NCBI GenBank assembly: GCA_029168955.1
Contig: JAPDOI010000184.1
Coordinates: 248,001 to 312,000 of the forward strand
Length of the DNA stretch: 64,000 nt
Source: Aplectana chamaeleonis
Lineage: Eukaryota; Nematoda; Chromadorea; Rhabditida; Cosmocercidae
Reading direction: 5' to 3'
Below the pieces are notes generated by a model. That model had not been told where the DNA came from. It saw only the letters and a program-made list of their open reading frames with translations, and searched no databases. A program made the translations under genes and the position numbers. Below, piece by piece: positions 33,982 through 45,607 of this stretch; the stretch's first letter is position 1; the number at the start of each line of letters is the position of its first letter.

Positions 33982-34048
33982 GTAGGCTGAACAGCTGTGA
34001 ATTCTTTTCTCAGCGCTGCACTTCCTGTGTAAGCAAAATGTTTACAAG
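33982..34048 (+). CDS. possible small exon, unknown cysteine-rich product
   Basis: The 67-bp stretch lies between a strong acceptor (TTCTCTCTTTCCAG) and a strong donor (ACAAG|GTAAGTG). One frame gives RLNSCEFFSQRCTSCVSKMF. No adjacent exon was found, so the gene, if real, spans well beyond. The 33241-33981 interval is otherwise featureless. Confidence 0.25.
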
Positions 34049-34099
34049 GTAAGTGTTTTGAGCGGTTAATGCATATACGAATTGTGTTGTAAGTATCTC

Positions 34100-34330
34100 T
34101 TGGGCCTGAATAGTAAAACTGCGGTATACCACCCCGAGTTGCAGGTTCCAAGAAGTTATATGCATTTTTTAAGATTCGCGAAAAGGAAAGGATACCATCA
34201 GACACTTTTCGCGGTGTTTCAAAAAAATTCAGATTCGGCTGAAAATTTGTATGTAGACGTAATCTAGGGTGCTGAAAACGAATCTGGGGTGCATTCGTTG
34301 GAGTCCTGAGGATTGCTGTAGTTTACGGTA
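34100..34330. repeat. repeat X fragment
   Basis: Contains GTAAAACTGCGGTATACCACC, GTTGCAGGTTCCAAGAAGTT and GTTTACGGTATG, matching repeat X parts near 20848-20890 and 22200 in inverted orientation. Confidence 0.45.
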
Positions 34331-34358
34331 TGTGCCATGCATGCGTTTTAGCACTTAA

Positions 34359-34834
34359 AGGCACAGTCCAAGCTCAAGGCTGAAATCTGAGATTCCCACA
34401 TGGTTGTGAAGTAGAGCCACCCCATATAACACGTGCCAAGTGCGAGCTCTCAATTCCTTCGAATAAGCGAGATATAGGAGGAAGCCACCCTGGGGCGCCC
34501 ACACCCGGAAGCCACTTTGGCACGCCCCTTTTACATCTTTCGAGCTCAACAGTGGCGAGATAAGCGATGGTTTTCGATCACTTCCACCGTTCTTCCCTTC
34601 ATTCTCAACCTCTCTCTTTGCCCAGGTCGGCTGGCATACATCGGCTGCAAATGAAGAAAGTTACAAGCCTCGGACAACTCGTCCACCATACTTTTGTAGC
34701 TAAATTTTTGAGAAGCCATAACTTCGCTCCTAGGGGGTCTTGTAGAATTCCAGAGACATCATTGGAATCAGTGTAGGACCGTTTTCAAGATAAGCAGAAA
34801 AACAGAAGAGCGATTCTGAGGCTGGTCTGTGCCT
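34359..34834. mobile_element. TTAA-flanked miniature element, copy 7 (AGGCACAG type)
   Basis: TTAA at 34355-34358 and 34835-34838; ends AGGCACAGTCCAAGC and GGTCTGTGCCT. The interior includes ATAACACGTGCCAAGTGCGAG, shared with the 19996 fragment, and a right part (GGCTGCAAATGAAGAAAGTT, CGGACAACTCGTCCACCATA) shared with the 49220 copy. Confidence 0.85.
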
Positions 34835-34839
34835 TTAAT

Positions 34840-34916
34840 GGACTGCGTGTCCACACTGCGCACTCACGGCTGTTTTGCCCCTGGGACCTCGTGTCCACAC
34901 TGCGCACCCACGCCAA
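34840..34916. repeat. short dispersed repeat (GTGTCCACACTGCGCA)
   Basis: GTGTCCACACTGCGCACTCACGGC occurs twice here and, inverted, twice at 49130-49207; it directly abuts a TTAA element at both places. Its nature is unknown. Confidence 0.6.
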
Positions 34917-35288
34917 AAACTCGATTTTTTTGTTTTACGTCGAGAAATACGGACTCCTTCCAATTATTGCGTTTATACCTATGCTTCGTACAACTTCCAT
35001 AAATGGTATGCAGATATTAAGCGCCATATTTCTCCTTTTGACATAGGCAATAACAACAAAAAATCAGTTTAAAAACTCACTGAAGTGATTGGCAGTGGAA
35101 CGCGCGGTCTCCTAAGTGTTGAGGGGCAAACCTGTCTTGGCATTTTGAAATTTGGCAGTTGAACATAAATTCGTTTTCAGCACACCAAATTAACTCCGCG
35201 TAGATATTTTGAGTGAATTCTGAGCCTTTGACCGAAGCACCGTACACACATTGTAATCTACAGCGAGCAGTCGAAAGAACGAACTTAA

Positions 35289-35730
35289 AGGCAGGGTTCG
35301 CGATAAAAACGACTTTTGAGCTCTCTTCATAAAAATGTAGATTTGGCCGTCACAAAAGTAAAAGTAAGTGAAAAACCCCGGAAATTCGCGGGAAAAACGC
35401 TCAAAAACAAAGTATAAAGACTTATTACCGGTGTCGGTCGTCCCCCTAAATAACGCGATTTCCATTAATACTTGCTTATCCGGCATTTATTTTGCTGTTC
35501 AAGTAATCAGTAGTCTCCAGAAACGTTCAGAAATTACTTTGGAAGCAAAATAAAAGTTGGCAAAACAGGCTTTTACCCAAATCTCGATAATTGGGGGCGG
35601 GAGGACACCAAGCCATAACTTTCTCTTGAGCGTTTTTTCTACAATTTTTTACGTATTTTCACTTTTGTGATGGTCAGATCTACCATTCTACGGTGATAGC
35701 ACAACAACCGATTTTATCGAGAGCCCTGCC
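35289..35730. mobile_element. TTAA-flanked miniature element, copy 8 (AGGCAGGGTTCGCG type)
   Basis: Left tip AGGCAGGGTTCGCGATAAAA, right tip TTTTATCGAGAGCCCTGCC, TTAA outside both (35285-35288, 35731-35734). Long arms include GTCACAAAAGTAAAAGTAAG mirrored as CACTTTTGTGATGG. Related copies: 40257-40531 and 60662-61103. Confidence 0.8.
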
Positions 35731-35734
35731 TTAA

Positions 35735-36310
35735 AGGTTCGTGTTTAGCACTCAGAATAGCGCTTAGAGAGACATTCTGAGTCATTTCTGTCGCAGCGTT
35801 CCGGGAATCGTCAAAAGTCGCATTTTGCCGTCAAATTTTCTCCCGATTGGAGGCTTTGAACGAATTTGGTCGAAAACTTTAGAAAATTGTCAGATAAACC
35901 TCAAATTCGTGATGAGCACACCGAATGACCCACCTGAAGGAGTTTAATGTTAAATCTGAAAAAAAAAGAAATTTTGAGAGCACCCACATTGCTACAGAAA
36001 CGGTCAGCAAACAATTCGAACAGGTCCACAACGCCATCACTCTGTAGAAAGTTCGAAGAATATGCTTTCAGCCAAGCTTTGTTCAAGTGGGCTATTTTGG
36101 GCGCCAAACACGATTATGAGGTCTGTTACAAGATTTCCGAAAGATTCCTACTCGTTTTGGGAGGTATAGAGAGTAAAAAACAAACGGTTATTTTAAGATT
36201 GTAACTTCCTGAAACCTGCAGCTCGGGGCGGGTTACTGCGCAGTTTTAATATGGAGGCCCAAGAGGTACTGACAATACAAATCGTTTTCGCAGATGCGTT
36301 TACCACTATC
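35735..36310. repeat. repeat X fragment, right part
   Basis: AACCTGCAGCTCGGGGCGGGTT, ACTGCGCAGTTTTA and TTCGTTTTCGCAGAT-like blocks match 22200-22330. The text between 34917 and 35288 also has CAGCACACCAAATTAAC, another repeat X phrase. Confidence 0.45.
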
Positions 36311-36859
36311 AACACTTCCCTTGTTAGCCATATGAATTTCAGCTTTGAAGTGCTGAGCTACTGTCCTTCTTCCCGTGAATTTAATGCATACTTCCATCCC
36401 ATTAAACAAAAATGAGCTGAATAAGGAGATTGCTTCAGAGAGCAGGTCTTGCATAAGTACGCTTTATGTTGTAAACGTGCATGTGAACATATCCTTTCCA
36501 ACGTTTCTTATGTCTTGGTGTTTTGTTTGACTTCATTATGTCTAGTGCCTATATTCGATCTATTTTATGCACTTATCCATTAGGAATAGCTACGCTGTTG
36601 GACACTTTCAGTTTGTTCTCTCTGAACCCTTCGTGTATCTCACAAAGATACCCGCAAGGTTCACCAATTGGTTCGCAGCCAAAACTTAAAGTCGCAAGTG
36701 TCCAGGGATCTCTGGCTACGCTGCATTAAACAATGAAAAATATGTTATGGTGAGCGAACAATCTCCTTCCCTTCTCGCCCAGTTTGACAGAATAGCAACA
36801 GCTGTTGGAAATCTGGCTTTTGTTGCTATCGTCTCGTCGTCCCCAGAATAACCTTACAA

Positions 36860-37034
36860 TCAGGCGATTCTCGGCCCCGTCCCACACCAAACAGGAATCG
36901 GAGCCACCTGACAGTTTGGCTCGTTCTCCCAATTTCCGAGACCTTTCCGTTGCTCTTCGAACAAACTGGTGGAGCCCGGGCCGCAACAGAAGCCGACCCA
37001 CAGGTTGGGAGAACGGTCAGAACTGTCAGGCTGA
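36860..37034. mobile_element. TIR element (CAGGCGATTCTC ends), copy A
   Basis: CAGGCGATTCTCGGCCCC, then TGACAGTTTGGCTCGTTCTC mirrored as GAGAACGGTCAGAACTGTCA. The body contains GGCCGCAACAGAAGCCGACC. It is shorter than copy B and its right tip is diverged. Confidence 0.6.
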
Positions 37035-37288
37035 ATAGCCCTAATTTGGATTAACGCGACGAAATTGAAAATAAACTCCGTATTCAATAACTGTCCATTC
37101 AAAACCCAGCTTTGAGTGTAAGGCAAGGTTTACGATACCCTATAACATGTTAAAGTTTTATCAAATTTCGCTGAAGCCAGGCTGAGATACGTTTAAAAAC
37201 AGTATTCGCAAAAGTATTATTTATGAATGCAGTGCATGAGTAACTTCTATTGTTGTGCTTCATCCTGTCCCATATTAGTATCATTTAA

Positions 37289-37773
37289 AGGCAGTGTTCA
37301 CGATGGAAATCGTTGTTCTGTTTTTCCGCCTATCTTGAAAACGGCTCCATGCTGATTCCAATGATGTCTCTGTAATCGTACAAGACCTTCTGGACATGAA
37401 GTTATGGTCCTTCAAAGATTGAGCTAAGGAAACATGGTGGACGAGTTGTCCGAGGCTTGTAACTTCCGTCTTTTGCGGCCGATGTATGCGAGCTGACCTG
37501 AGTAAGGAGAGAACTTGAGAATGAAGGGAAGAACGGGGCTAATGATTGGAAATCACCGCTCATCTCACAATCTCGAGCATTCATTTATTCACGTCGGTGG
37601 GCGTGGAAAGTGCATCTGGGTGTGACGAGCTGACGGGTGTCCAACTTTGGGGCCGTAGGGGACCGTTCCGAGCTCATTTTTCTTAGTTTTTTCAACGTTA
37701 GGATTGCGCTAGGCCCCGCAGCTGCCGATCTCTACCAAAAAACTGGACTTGGTTTTTATCGTGGACACTGCCT
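37289..37773. mobile_element. TTAA-flanked miniature element, copy 9
   Basis: TTAA at 37285-37288 and 37774-37777; AGGCAGTGTTCACGATGG and ATCGTGGACACTGCCT ends. The left half is almost identical to copy 4 in the PLE (16491), including CGAGGCTTGTAACTTCCGTC. Confidence 0.85.
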
Positions 37774-37891
37774 TTAATCGAGTCGTTACAAAAAGTATAT
37801 AAGAGGCTACATATCATCGAGTACCCCACAGGGCTCTTCGAGGCAGATCCTAGGAGGCGACCTCAAATCTCTCTAAGGGAGTTGACTTAAT

Positions 37892-38106
37892 TCAGGCGAT
37901 TCTCCGCCCGACAGTTAGGCTTGTTCACCTTATCTACTAGTCGGCTTCTGTTGCTGTCCGGGCCACACGTGTTGTTTTCCGGGCCGCGGCTGTACCTTTC
38001 TGGCTCCTATAGTTAGGCCAAACAGAAACGGCAGTGGTCCGGAGATGAGGAGAACGATCAGAACTGTCCGAAAATTCCTTGCGGCTCGGGGACGAGAATC
38101 GCCTGA
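37892..38106. mobile_element. TIR element (CAGGCGATTCTC ends), copy B
   Basis: TCAGGCGATTCTCCGCCCG at the left and CGAGAATCGCCTGA at the right. Inside, TCCGGGCCACACGTGTTG and GGCTCCTATAGTTAGGCC are shared with copy C. Target duplication is unclear. Confidence 0.7.
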
Positions 38107-40256
38107 GGTGGTCAATTTGCCGAATCCTCTAGGTTTTGGGAGGGGATTTTGGCAGTGGGGAGATGTTCGTTACGGTTTGCAACCCGGGTCGTCTTTGCTG
38201 CAGACTGTAGCATGTTTTGTGTTCGACTAATGGCTAGTTGTTCGTTTGGCTGCTAATGAATATCCATTGACGCTACTAGCTACCCTAACGATCGTCTCTC
38301 TCATGGCACTAGCCGAACAGCCGCTGATATAATAGCAGCAGCAGTTGGCATGAAGCATAAATATTTTGGGAGTAGTCAAGCAATCACGACTATCGTGATG
38401 CTGTCCTGTTCGGCTACTAACGCGCCCTTGTCTGAAAATGTAATATTTACACACTTATCGATTATGACCCCCATTATACTTTGGCGGCAAGGTGCGAAAA
38501 AAGTAAGGCCAACTAGCAATATCTGACACATCACTAAGTTAAGCCACCTCAAAAGGGTTAGTTCTACACAAAAAGTGCAGCGGAATGTTTTTTTTCCTTT
38601 TTCATGTCTGAGCACCGTGTACTGACACAGCTGAGTGCCCGCCAAAGTGCGTCGGTGCAGCTCTCTTTTGGTTTGAAAACACGTCGAGAGTGCTTCCGTA
38701 ATGTACCCAAGCATGAATAACACTAGGATTCCTGAGGCTCATGTTGTTATCTCATTATAAAATCGACTTCCTGGTCGACTTGGTACCATCATAATAGAAT
38801 TTGACCGCGCAGGCAAGTGCCCATGCCCGTAAAGCCACCAGTGGCCAATTGGTTTAGTGATCAATGCTGTTAGAACTTCATGGAATGTTATGCGTTCGGC
38901 AATGTTGCCGTAAAAGTTATATGACTGTTGACTCTACCAGTGAGAATAGCAGAAATGTCTTTGGCCATATGTTTATTGATGCTGGGGCTCATTGAATATG
39001 TATGATATCCAATTTAGGAGACACCAGGAATTCAAGCTTGAGAACGAGAATTGGCGCATCATTGAACATCCGCTCAAAGCTGAAACCTATTATTTTTAGC
39101 AAGGTCTAACGAATTCATTAAAGATTTCTATAGATTCTCTGACAAAGATCAGGATTAATTGGATTCTGTTTTCAAAATGCTGTCTAGACCTTTGTTGAGT
39201 TTTCTTAGTTAATCCACTCAGGTGTGTAAGCTAATGAGTACGCCTACACGAACAAGGTTTCTGAGATTTTTTTTCGATCTCCGCATCCTCCGTGCTGTGG
39301 TCCACAGTTCCAAACGATTCTCAACCCCAACCTGCCTGACAGTCCGGCTCGTTCTACCAATCTGCGGGTCCGCTATTGCTGTTAGAACACTTAGTTAATA
39401 ATGGAGAACTAGAAAAAGTAGGAGATAGATAGGAATATGGAAAGAGAAAGCAGAAGAGGGATGAAAACGAGGAAAATGCGTTGCTGCCGGTCAGCTGTGT
39501 GGCCGGCAATCGATCGATGACCTTCCACCGAGCCCGCACCTCAGTGCGCAGCGCGCCCACCAGTGCCGGTGGCGGGGGTTGTGAATCGGTCCCTGCCTTG
39601 GATAGATCCACTATTGATCGCTATGTATAAAACGTGAATTTTATCACTCAGTGGCTCACCTAGGGTCTCAATGGTATCCATAATATTTTATCTACCTCAG
39701 AAAGTAAGACCGGTAGGAACGAGGGTGAAAGGCAGGCCGAAAAACATCCATTCCGCTATCCGTACGCTCGGAATGAGCTAACCATGGAGAAACTGCTCTA
39801 GTGCTGCGCGCGATCGGACCGGAACCTCAAAGGCTGCCCTCGAATTCTCAACAATCTTCCGCGATCAGCCCGGCGAGCCTTCCGTAAGCTGCCATTTCCC
39901 CGCCGCGCTTCCGCGATTAGCTCAGAGAGGTTTTCAGACCGGTGTTACTACCTGAATAGGTGTAGTCGTCCTAGCGGTCTGGAAGGGCGCAGTCTCTATG
40001 TCGGTCAGTTAGCGCAAGAAAGAGAAGGGCCGTGACAGGCGCAGACGATCCAGTGTTTAAAACCTTTAGCTGCAGAGATTCTCACATTCAAACACGTGTG
40101 TCAGAAGTTTATATTGATTTTTAACAAAATTTGGTGAAAGAAACACAAAGAAACACCAAATAAATTTACTCGTTGAAGTAGGCTAGAAAAGAGCCAGCCT
40201 CATTTTAATTGCGCAGAATCCCCAATGTTGAGAATGGTTTTGCACTTCAATTTCAA
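38107..40256. other. unassigned stretch
   Basis: No gene or bounded element was recognised in 2.1 kb. Near 39330 CCTGACAGTCCGGCTCGTTC resembles the CAGGCGATTCTC family. A 115-codon minus-strand frame at 38376-38723 has no recognisable domain. Confidence 0.35.
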
Positions 40257-40531
40257 AGGCAGGGTTTGCGATAGAAACAACTTCTGAGCTCTCTCCATGG
40301 GAATGTGGATTTGGTCAGCAAAAAAGTAAAAATAAATGAAAAAACCCGGAGATTAAAAGTTGACAAAACAAGCATTCATAGGAATGTCGATAATTGGGGG
40401 TGGGCGGAAATCAATAACTTATTCCTGAGTGTTTTTTCTACAACTTTTCACTTGTTTTTACTTTTGTGATGGTCAGATTAACCTTCTAATGGGAATAGCA
40501 CAACGATCGTTTTTATCGCGAACCCTGGCAT
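40257..40531. mobile_element. TTAA-type miniature element, copy 10 (short AGGCAGGGTTTGCG)
   Basis: AGGCAGGGTTTGCGATAGAA at the left, TTTTATCGCGAACCCTGGCA at the right. The flanks are TCAA and TTGA, decayed. It is a shorter relative of 35289-35730. Confidence 0.7.
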
Positions 40532-40572
40532 TGAGTAAACTATTTTTTTCTCCGCTTACTGAAATTTCATCG

Positions 40573-40794
40573 AAAGTTCCGCTCGTTCTCCCAATCTGCG
40601 GGTCGGCTTCTGTTGCTGTCCGGGCCACACATGTTGGTTTCCGGGCCACGGCCGATCCTGTCTGGCTCCTACTGTTGGACCAAACAACAACAACAACGGT
40701 CCGTAGATCGGGAGAACGAGCCAAACTGTCGGGCCGCTCCAATTCCTTTTCGGTGCGGTTCGGAGCCGAGAGTTTCCTGAGCGGTCTGTTTGCA
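40573..40794. mobile_element. TIR element (CAGGCGATTCTC family), copy C
   Basis: Shares GGTCGGCTTCTGTTGCTGTC and CGGGCCACACATGTTGG with copy B and mirrored GGGAGAACGAGCCAAACTGT. The left tip is missing. Confidence 0.6.
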
Positions 40795-41109
40795 CCTGTC
40801 TTGGCGCTTCTCTTCCTTGTAGCAGAAGACCGGCACCCACGATTCTACCAATACTGCATTGAAAAAGGTTAATATAGGTTTCTAGAGTGAGATATACTGA
40901 ACTGTTTTTTCTTTGTTTTATCCACTGATTGCCCATAGAACTTTTTTCCACCACAGAAAGTCACGATCCTTCTCAAATTTCTGTTTTTCCCCTTTAACTT
41001 TTACGACCACCCTCTACCCGTTTTCAAGTATCCAGTCTTGCTCGATCCAGTTCACTAGCCTGTATTCATACAAAAAACCAACAACCAACAACAAAATATC
41101 CTCTGTAAG

Positions 41110-41250
41110 ACGTCACAAATCTCACGAATCATAGGGCGAGCGGTGCGCGCGATTCTGCTCCCTCCGTCTGTCATGCGCTCTCTCACTGTCTCTAACCTCC
41201 GCTCCGCGCCATCACGCGTAGAAACCATGAAAATTTCGCAGTTTTATAGC
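41110..41250. repeat. family Y arm, left-facing
   Basis: CTCTCACTGTCTCTAACCTC, CGCTCCGC and CATCACGCGTAGAAACCATG match the left arm of 13790-14305. With the mirrored arm at 44247 it could bound a 3.3-kb element or be a solo arm. Confidence 0.6.
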
Positions 41251-41256
41251 CTTAAC

Positions 41257-41744
41257 CTGACTCAGCCGGCACGTGGACAATACTGCTGATGCACTTTGAC
41301 TCTAAGCAAGACCTTGCCGATTTTTTACAGATCAGAGAGCGAGTCCGAAATCCCAGAAATTTGGTCATCTTATTATCCCCCAGCCTGCACTGTGATTCCT
41401 TGCAACGGAACGTGCTGATGACTGAAACGAGGCCCAAGAAAAACCTTTTTTTGCGGCAAATAGTTCAAAAGCGGCGAACAGCGCGTTCATTGGCCTATTT
41501 TTACACAAAAAATCGGCAAATGAGATACGGTTTTTCGCGAACATGCTATTTGCTGCGAAAGAGTTTTTCTTTAGCCTAGCTTCAGTTGTCAGCACGTTCC
41601 GTTGCAAGCAATCGCAGTGCAAGCTGAGTGACATGACCAAATTTCCGAAATTTCGGCCTCGCTCTCTGATCATCCAAAATTCGGCAAGTTCTGGACGAGA
41701 GTCAAAGTTCAGCAGCAGTATGCTCTAGGCGCCGGCTGACTCAG
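41257..41744. mobile_element. foldback element (CTGACTCAGCCGGC ends)
   Basis: Tips CTGACTCAGCCGGC and GCCGGCTGACTCAG. Arms of about 190 bp mirror each other through GATCAGAGAGCGAG, AAATTTGGTCAT and CTTGCAACGGAACGTGCTGA. No coding capacity and no clear target duplication. Confidence 0.8.
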
Positions 41745-43439
41745 ATGTTTTCTGTTTGTTGTTATGGCGCGGCTTCCGCATCCAACCATACGTGCGTGTG
41801 TTGATCGTGATGTCGTGCATTTCATTTTCTGAACGACATTCGATTACCGAACATACGACGCCATGTGTGGCGCACGCGGGTCGTAAACACGGCCTTTTAC
41901 ACAATTGTTGTCAGGGCGTTAATCGTTTGTCTCTGAGCCGGCCAGTGTTTCATGTTTCAGTTGGCGTCTTTACGGACTTTAGGCATGGATCAAACATAGG
42001 GTGTTAGAGGGATTGCATACGTACTTAACCTTCAGATATGTTCTGCTACCGCCATTATACCCTCTACTCATATAAGGGTAATGCGCGAATTATTTATGTC
42101 GAATAAGTCAAAACCCCCATTGGAGCGGATGGGCTTGGTTCAGACCACTTGCGAGATTTCACACCTCGCGCTTTACTTTTATCTATGTACATATAAGTAG
42201 CCCAAATAGAGCAATACATCCTATCTTTGGCTTACTTGACTCATTCGGCTGGCACACGCCTGTTTCGAAATTTTGGTCTGATAAGAACAGTATCATTGAA
42301 TTTTTCGAATGGCTGTCGCGTGCAGCTTCCCCTGCATGGAACGTAACGATAGTTTTCGGAAGGTATCTCTATTCGTTCCGCGAATAGGAATCCTTGTAAA
42401 CAGTAGGCACGCATCGCACTGATACTTTGCGTTTATTATTGTGCATTGGCGCCAACTCGGTGCACATAAAATGTAACATATGTGTGCCGAGATTGCACCA
42501 ACGCACGATTTAGAAACTCTTCGGAAATAATAAAATACCAGTCTGGCTATGGATAGGGAAAAGCTGAGAGGGCGATTCCCTTCAAATGCTTGGGATTTTC
42601 AGCTCAGCGAAACAGGTCGCTCATCTACTCAATATTTCCAAACTTCTTCTCTCTACACCCTTTATGAGAAGTACAACTCATGGATCATGTTTGAGACAGC
42701 ATTATACGAGTAAATCTTCGAAAACTTTCAACAAAGCTGCTACTGTTATGATTGGAAGTACATCACCAACACCCTGCGGTCAGGAAAGTTTGCCTTCCTG
42801 GAAGCAAAAAGTGTATCGGCATAACTATTAACATGTTTATAGAATCAACGTTACGAGAAGTCCTGAATTATTAAATTCGAAAGTTGATTACTTTGTGCCT
42901 TCTAGTGCAATATGATATACTACTATATATATACTGTGCTGTAATGTAATAAAAAATATGATGTAACTTGTCGTTCCAATCTTGGATAAAGGGCACTGCG
43001 TAGGTAGTCAAAAACCATACAACCAAATGTATCCTATGATTTAATTTGATTTGATTCATTACGACGCTTAATGACAATCGCACAAAAGAGCAAGATAGTT
43101 GCAGAGCATACACGACAAACATGTTAGAAGGAAGTGAAGGGTGGAGCAACTCCAACTTAGCACAACGCTTAGAGCTCAAATACTCTATAGGGTTTTTATC
43201 TTTATTCATAAGCGTGCGGCATGCCAGGGCGGCCCTGATGCTAAACGAGTGTGCGATGTGGTCAGTTGTCGGCCATGATATTGTTGTTTTATAACGAGGT
43301 CCTCTATTCATCGACAATATGAGCCGGAAAATCTGTGTGAGAGGACTCTCAGGTTTAGAAATTTGTAGATAATGGGAACGACAAAGGCCTTCCCTCTTCA
43401 CTGAAGTACTCAGACATCGTGTAATAATTTTAGGCTGAT
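41745..43439. other. largely unassigned stretch with a hairpin
   Basis: At 42438-42506 GTGCATTGGCGCCAACTCGG and TGCCGAGATTGCACCAACGC form a hairpin related to 47289-47436. A 218-codon minus-strand frame (43527-42871) overlaps the repeat at 43440 and resembles nothing I know. The rest is featureless. Confidence 0.4.
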
Positions 43440-43545
43440 GAATGGACGGGCTGCAACGGAAGATCACCTCGCGTGAATCGAAACCCCATTCTCCAGTGAG
43501 CCGCCAACCCCGCACGGCTAGCCGCATTGTCCATGCGTCAGACTA
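43440..43545. repeat. about 120-bp repeat, copy 1 (GTCTGATGAATGGAC)
   Basis: CTGATGAATGGACGG, CTCCAGTGAGCCGCCAACCC and GTCCATGCGTCAGACT in order. Two more copies lie at 44734-44850 and 44892-45015. The ends form a weak inverted repeat GTCTGATGAATGGAC/GTCCATGCGTCAGAC. Confidence 0.6.
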
Positions 43546-43599
43546 AACCGAAAACGGAAATCATGCCAATTTGGTACTTGGTCGCCCGTTGTCAGTCTC

Positions 43600-43815
43600 T
43601 AAGGCGGGCACACGTCTCTGGCTGTCACGAAGCACAATATCGTTTTGGTTGCTTTGTGGAGCTGCCATCTTCAATCTCGTTCGATTTCGCGCGACCTGTA
43701 ACCATTTCGTGTTAGGTGTACTCAGATATTTGGAATCATCGCTCCATCTTGTAGGGGGACGACCAAGTGTTCGTTTGATGTCCCGCGGGTACCAGAGGGT
43801 CACGCGACTGGTCTA
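43600..43815 (-). pseudogene. RTE-like LINE, C-terminal tail
   Basis: The minus strand reads LWYPRDIKRTLGRPPTRWSD, then TKWLQVARNRTRLK. The GRPPTRW block followed by a tryptophan-led helix with ARNR is characteristic of the C-terminal end of nematode RTE-type non-LTR retrotransposon polyproteins. The reverse transcriptase and endonuclease are absent, the spacer between the two blocks is too short, and the following region is frameshifted. It is a 5'-truncated, dead copy; the family call rests on about 40 residues. Confidence 0.55.
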
Positions 43816-44246
43816 GCAGTAATCGATTATTTTTGTGACGTGATCAGCCCATGGTATTTTGCGGCTGCCATGGAAGCGAGAGCAACCCGAATTCCTCTTT
43901 GTTGGCGGAGGTCTTTGCGTAAAGTCTCCCGTAAACACTAAAGTAAAGGAATCCTGAATAGACGATTTCGGGTCTTATTTGTTCAGGTTCGGCTATACAT
44001 TATTAAACCTTTTCTAATACAATGTTTCTTTGTGAAATTGATTCGACATTGCTCTGGAGCCTCAATATGCTTTTCTGCATTGAGTAAAAACTGTTGTTCA
44101 CTACTGGTCTGAAATAAGTTTTGTCATGAAAAAATGTTATGCAAACATGCCATCATAAAAACTTTGTCATACATACTATAACCTATAATCTGTTGCGAAC
44201 CACCAACTCGGCCTAACACCTTCATAGCACGATATTGTATACAGGC

Positions 44247-44400
44247 TATAAAACGGCGAGATTCACATGGTTCCTACGCGTGCTGGTGCGGAGCGGAGGT
44301 TAGAGACAGTGAGAGAGCGGAGGGCAGACGGAGGCTGAGGCATCGCGCGCGCCGCTCGCGCCTCGAATGATGTGAATTACGACGTTTTGTAGAGGATAGT
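44247..44400. repeat. family Y arm, right-facing
   Basis: CTATAAAACGGCGAGATTCAC, GGTTCCTACGCGTGCTGGTG and CTCGAATGATGTGAATTACG match the right arm of 13790-14305. Confidence 0.65.
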
Positions 44401-44733
44401 TACTCTAAGGCTCCGTCCATAGCTGACGTCCTAGCGTCAAGTGACCTCAATGTGACGCTGGGGGTTTGCATCTTCAGCATTTGTTATTGATCTGACTCCC
44501 CAGCGACCACTGCAGCCGGCCAGTCGTCCGAGGCCTTGACTTGACGCTGGTCGTCTGCTATGGACGGAGCCTAATTTGGCGCGGGATCCTCCACCTTCCA
44601 TGTTTCATTCGAGTTTTTAGATGTCTAGATGGCTTCACAGATAGCGAATTAGTGTCCTTAAAAGGATTCATAGACTTCCTAGACTATGTGAATGACGAGA
44701 ACGCACACAGAGTTCGCGCAATAATTTTAGTCT

Positions 44734-45015
44734 GATGAACAGACAGGGCTGCGACGGTAGATCACTCAGCGCAAATCAAAACCCCACTCTCCAGTGAGGC
44801 CGCCAACCCCATACGGCCAGCCGCCTGGTCCATGCGTCAGACTTATATGAAAATGGGAACCATACGTAGAGTTCGCACAATAACTTTAGTCTGATGAATG
44901 GACGGGGCTGCGGCGGTAGATCATCCCGTGCGAATCGAAACCGCATTCTCCAGTGAGGCCGCCAACCCCGCACAGCCGGCCGCCGGGTCCATGCGTCAGA
45001 CTAGATCGAAAACGG
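44734..45015. repeat. about 120-bp repeat, copies 2 and 3 in tandem
   Basis: Copies begin at 44734 and 44892 with CTGATGAA, share CTCCAGTGAGGCCGCCAACC and end in GTCCATGCGTCAGACT. The spacer between them is about 40 bp. From 45016 to 45493 nothing was recognised. Confidence 0.65.
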
Positions 45016-45493
45016 AAACCATACTACCTGCAATCGCACATTCTAACATCTTACTGCACTTTTGGCACGCAAGCTTTGGAGGTTTTCTGTAGTTACGTTG
45101 CTGGACCTGATAAATAAATATGGTGTAGCACGAATCAGTGAAAGCCACATATTCCAACGTTTGGTTCCAACAAGTTTTCTTTGTCGCTTGTCAATACAAA
45201 GGACGCTAAGATTTGAACATTCCATTCGAGAATTCGGACAAGTTCCCGATGTCTAAAGCGCCAATACATAGGACATAATGAGACTTGTCAAAACCAAGTT
45301 TCATTTTAGGAAAGCTTAGCTACTCTCAGGGATGAAGAAGATAAGTTCCAGAAGATTTCTGATAGTAAAACGCCTAGAAGCCTAATAGTCTCTAGGACGT
45401 TTTTTCTTTCCTCAAATATTACGAGAATGATAGCAAGTTTTCTGAAGAACCCTCCGGGAAAGCTGGGAGTGGTGGTCGTAATTTTTCCAAACC

Positions 45494-45607
45494 GCCCATA
45501 AGGCGGTGCCAACGGGGGAGGAGCGAAGCGCGTGATGGGGCGCTAGTCGCGTTTCGTCCAATCACGTCCTAAGCTCCTCCCCTATTCCCACCTCATATTC
45601 TGCGGTT
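45494..45607. mobile_element. hairpin miniature element, relative of 4815-5010
   Basis: Left GGGGGAGGAGCGAAGCGCGTG and right CACGTCCTAAGCTCCTCCCC pair across GGGGCGCTAGTCGCG. It shares its core with the hairpin at 4.9 kb but is diverged outside. Confidence 0.55.

Noticed and set aside
43440..43500. Hammerhead-like CTGATGA ... GAAAC in the 120-bp repeat
   Set aside because: The second copy (44734) has AAAAC instead of GAAAC and the intervening helices are not conserved among the three copies.
42871..43527. 218-codon minus-strand open frame
   Set aside because: Part overlaps the 120-bp repeat, the rest has no recognisable domain or splice context.
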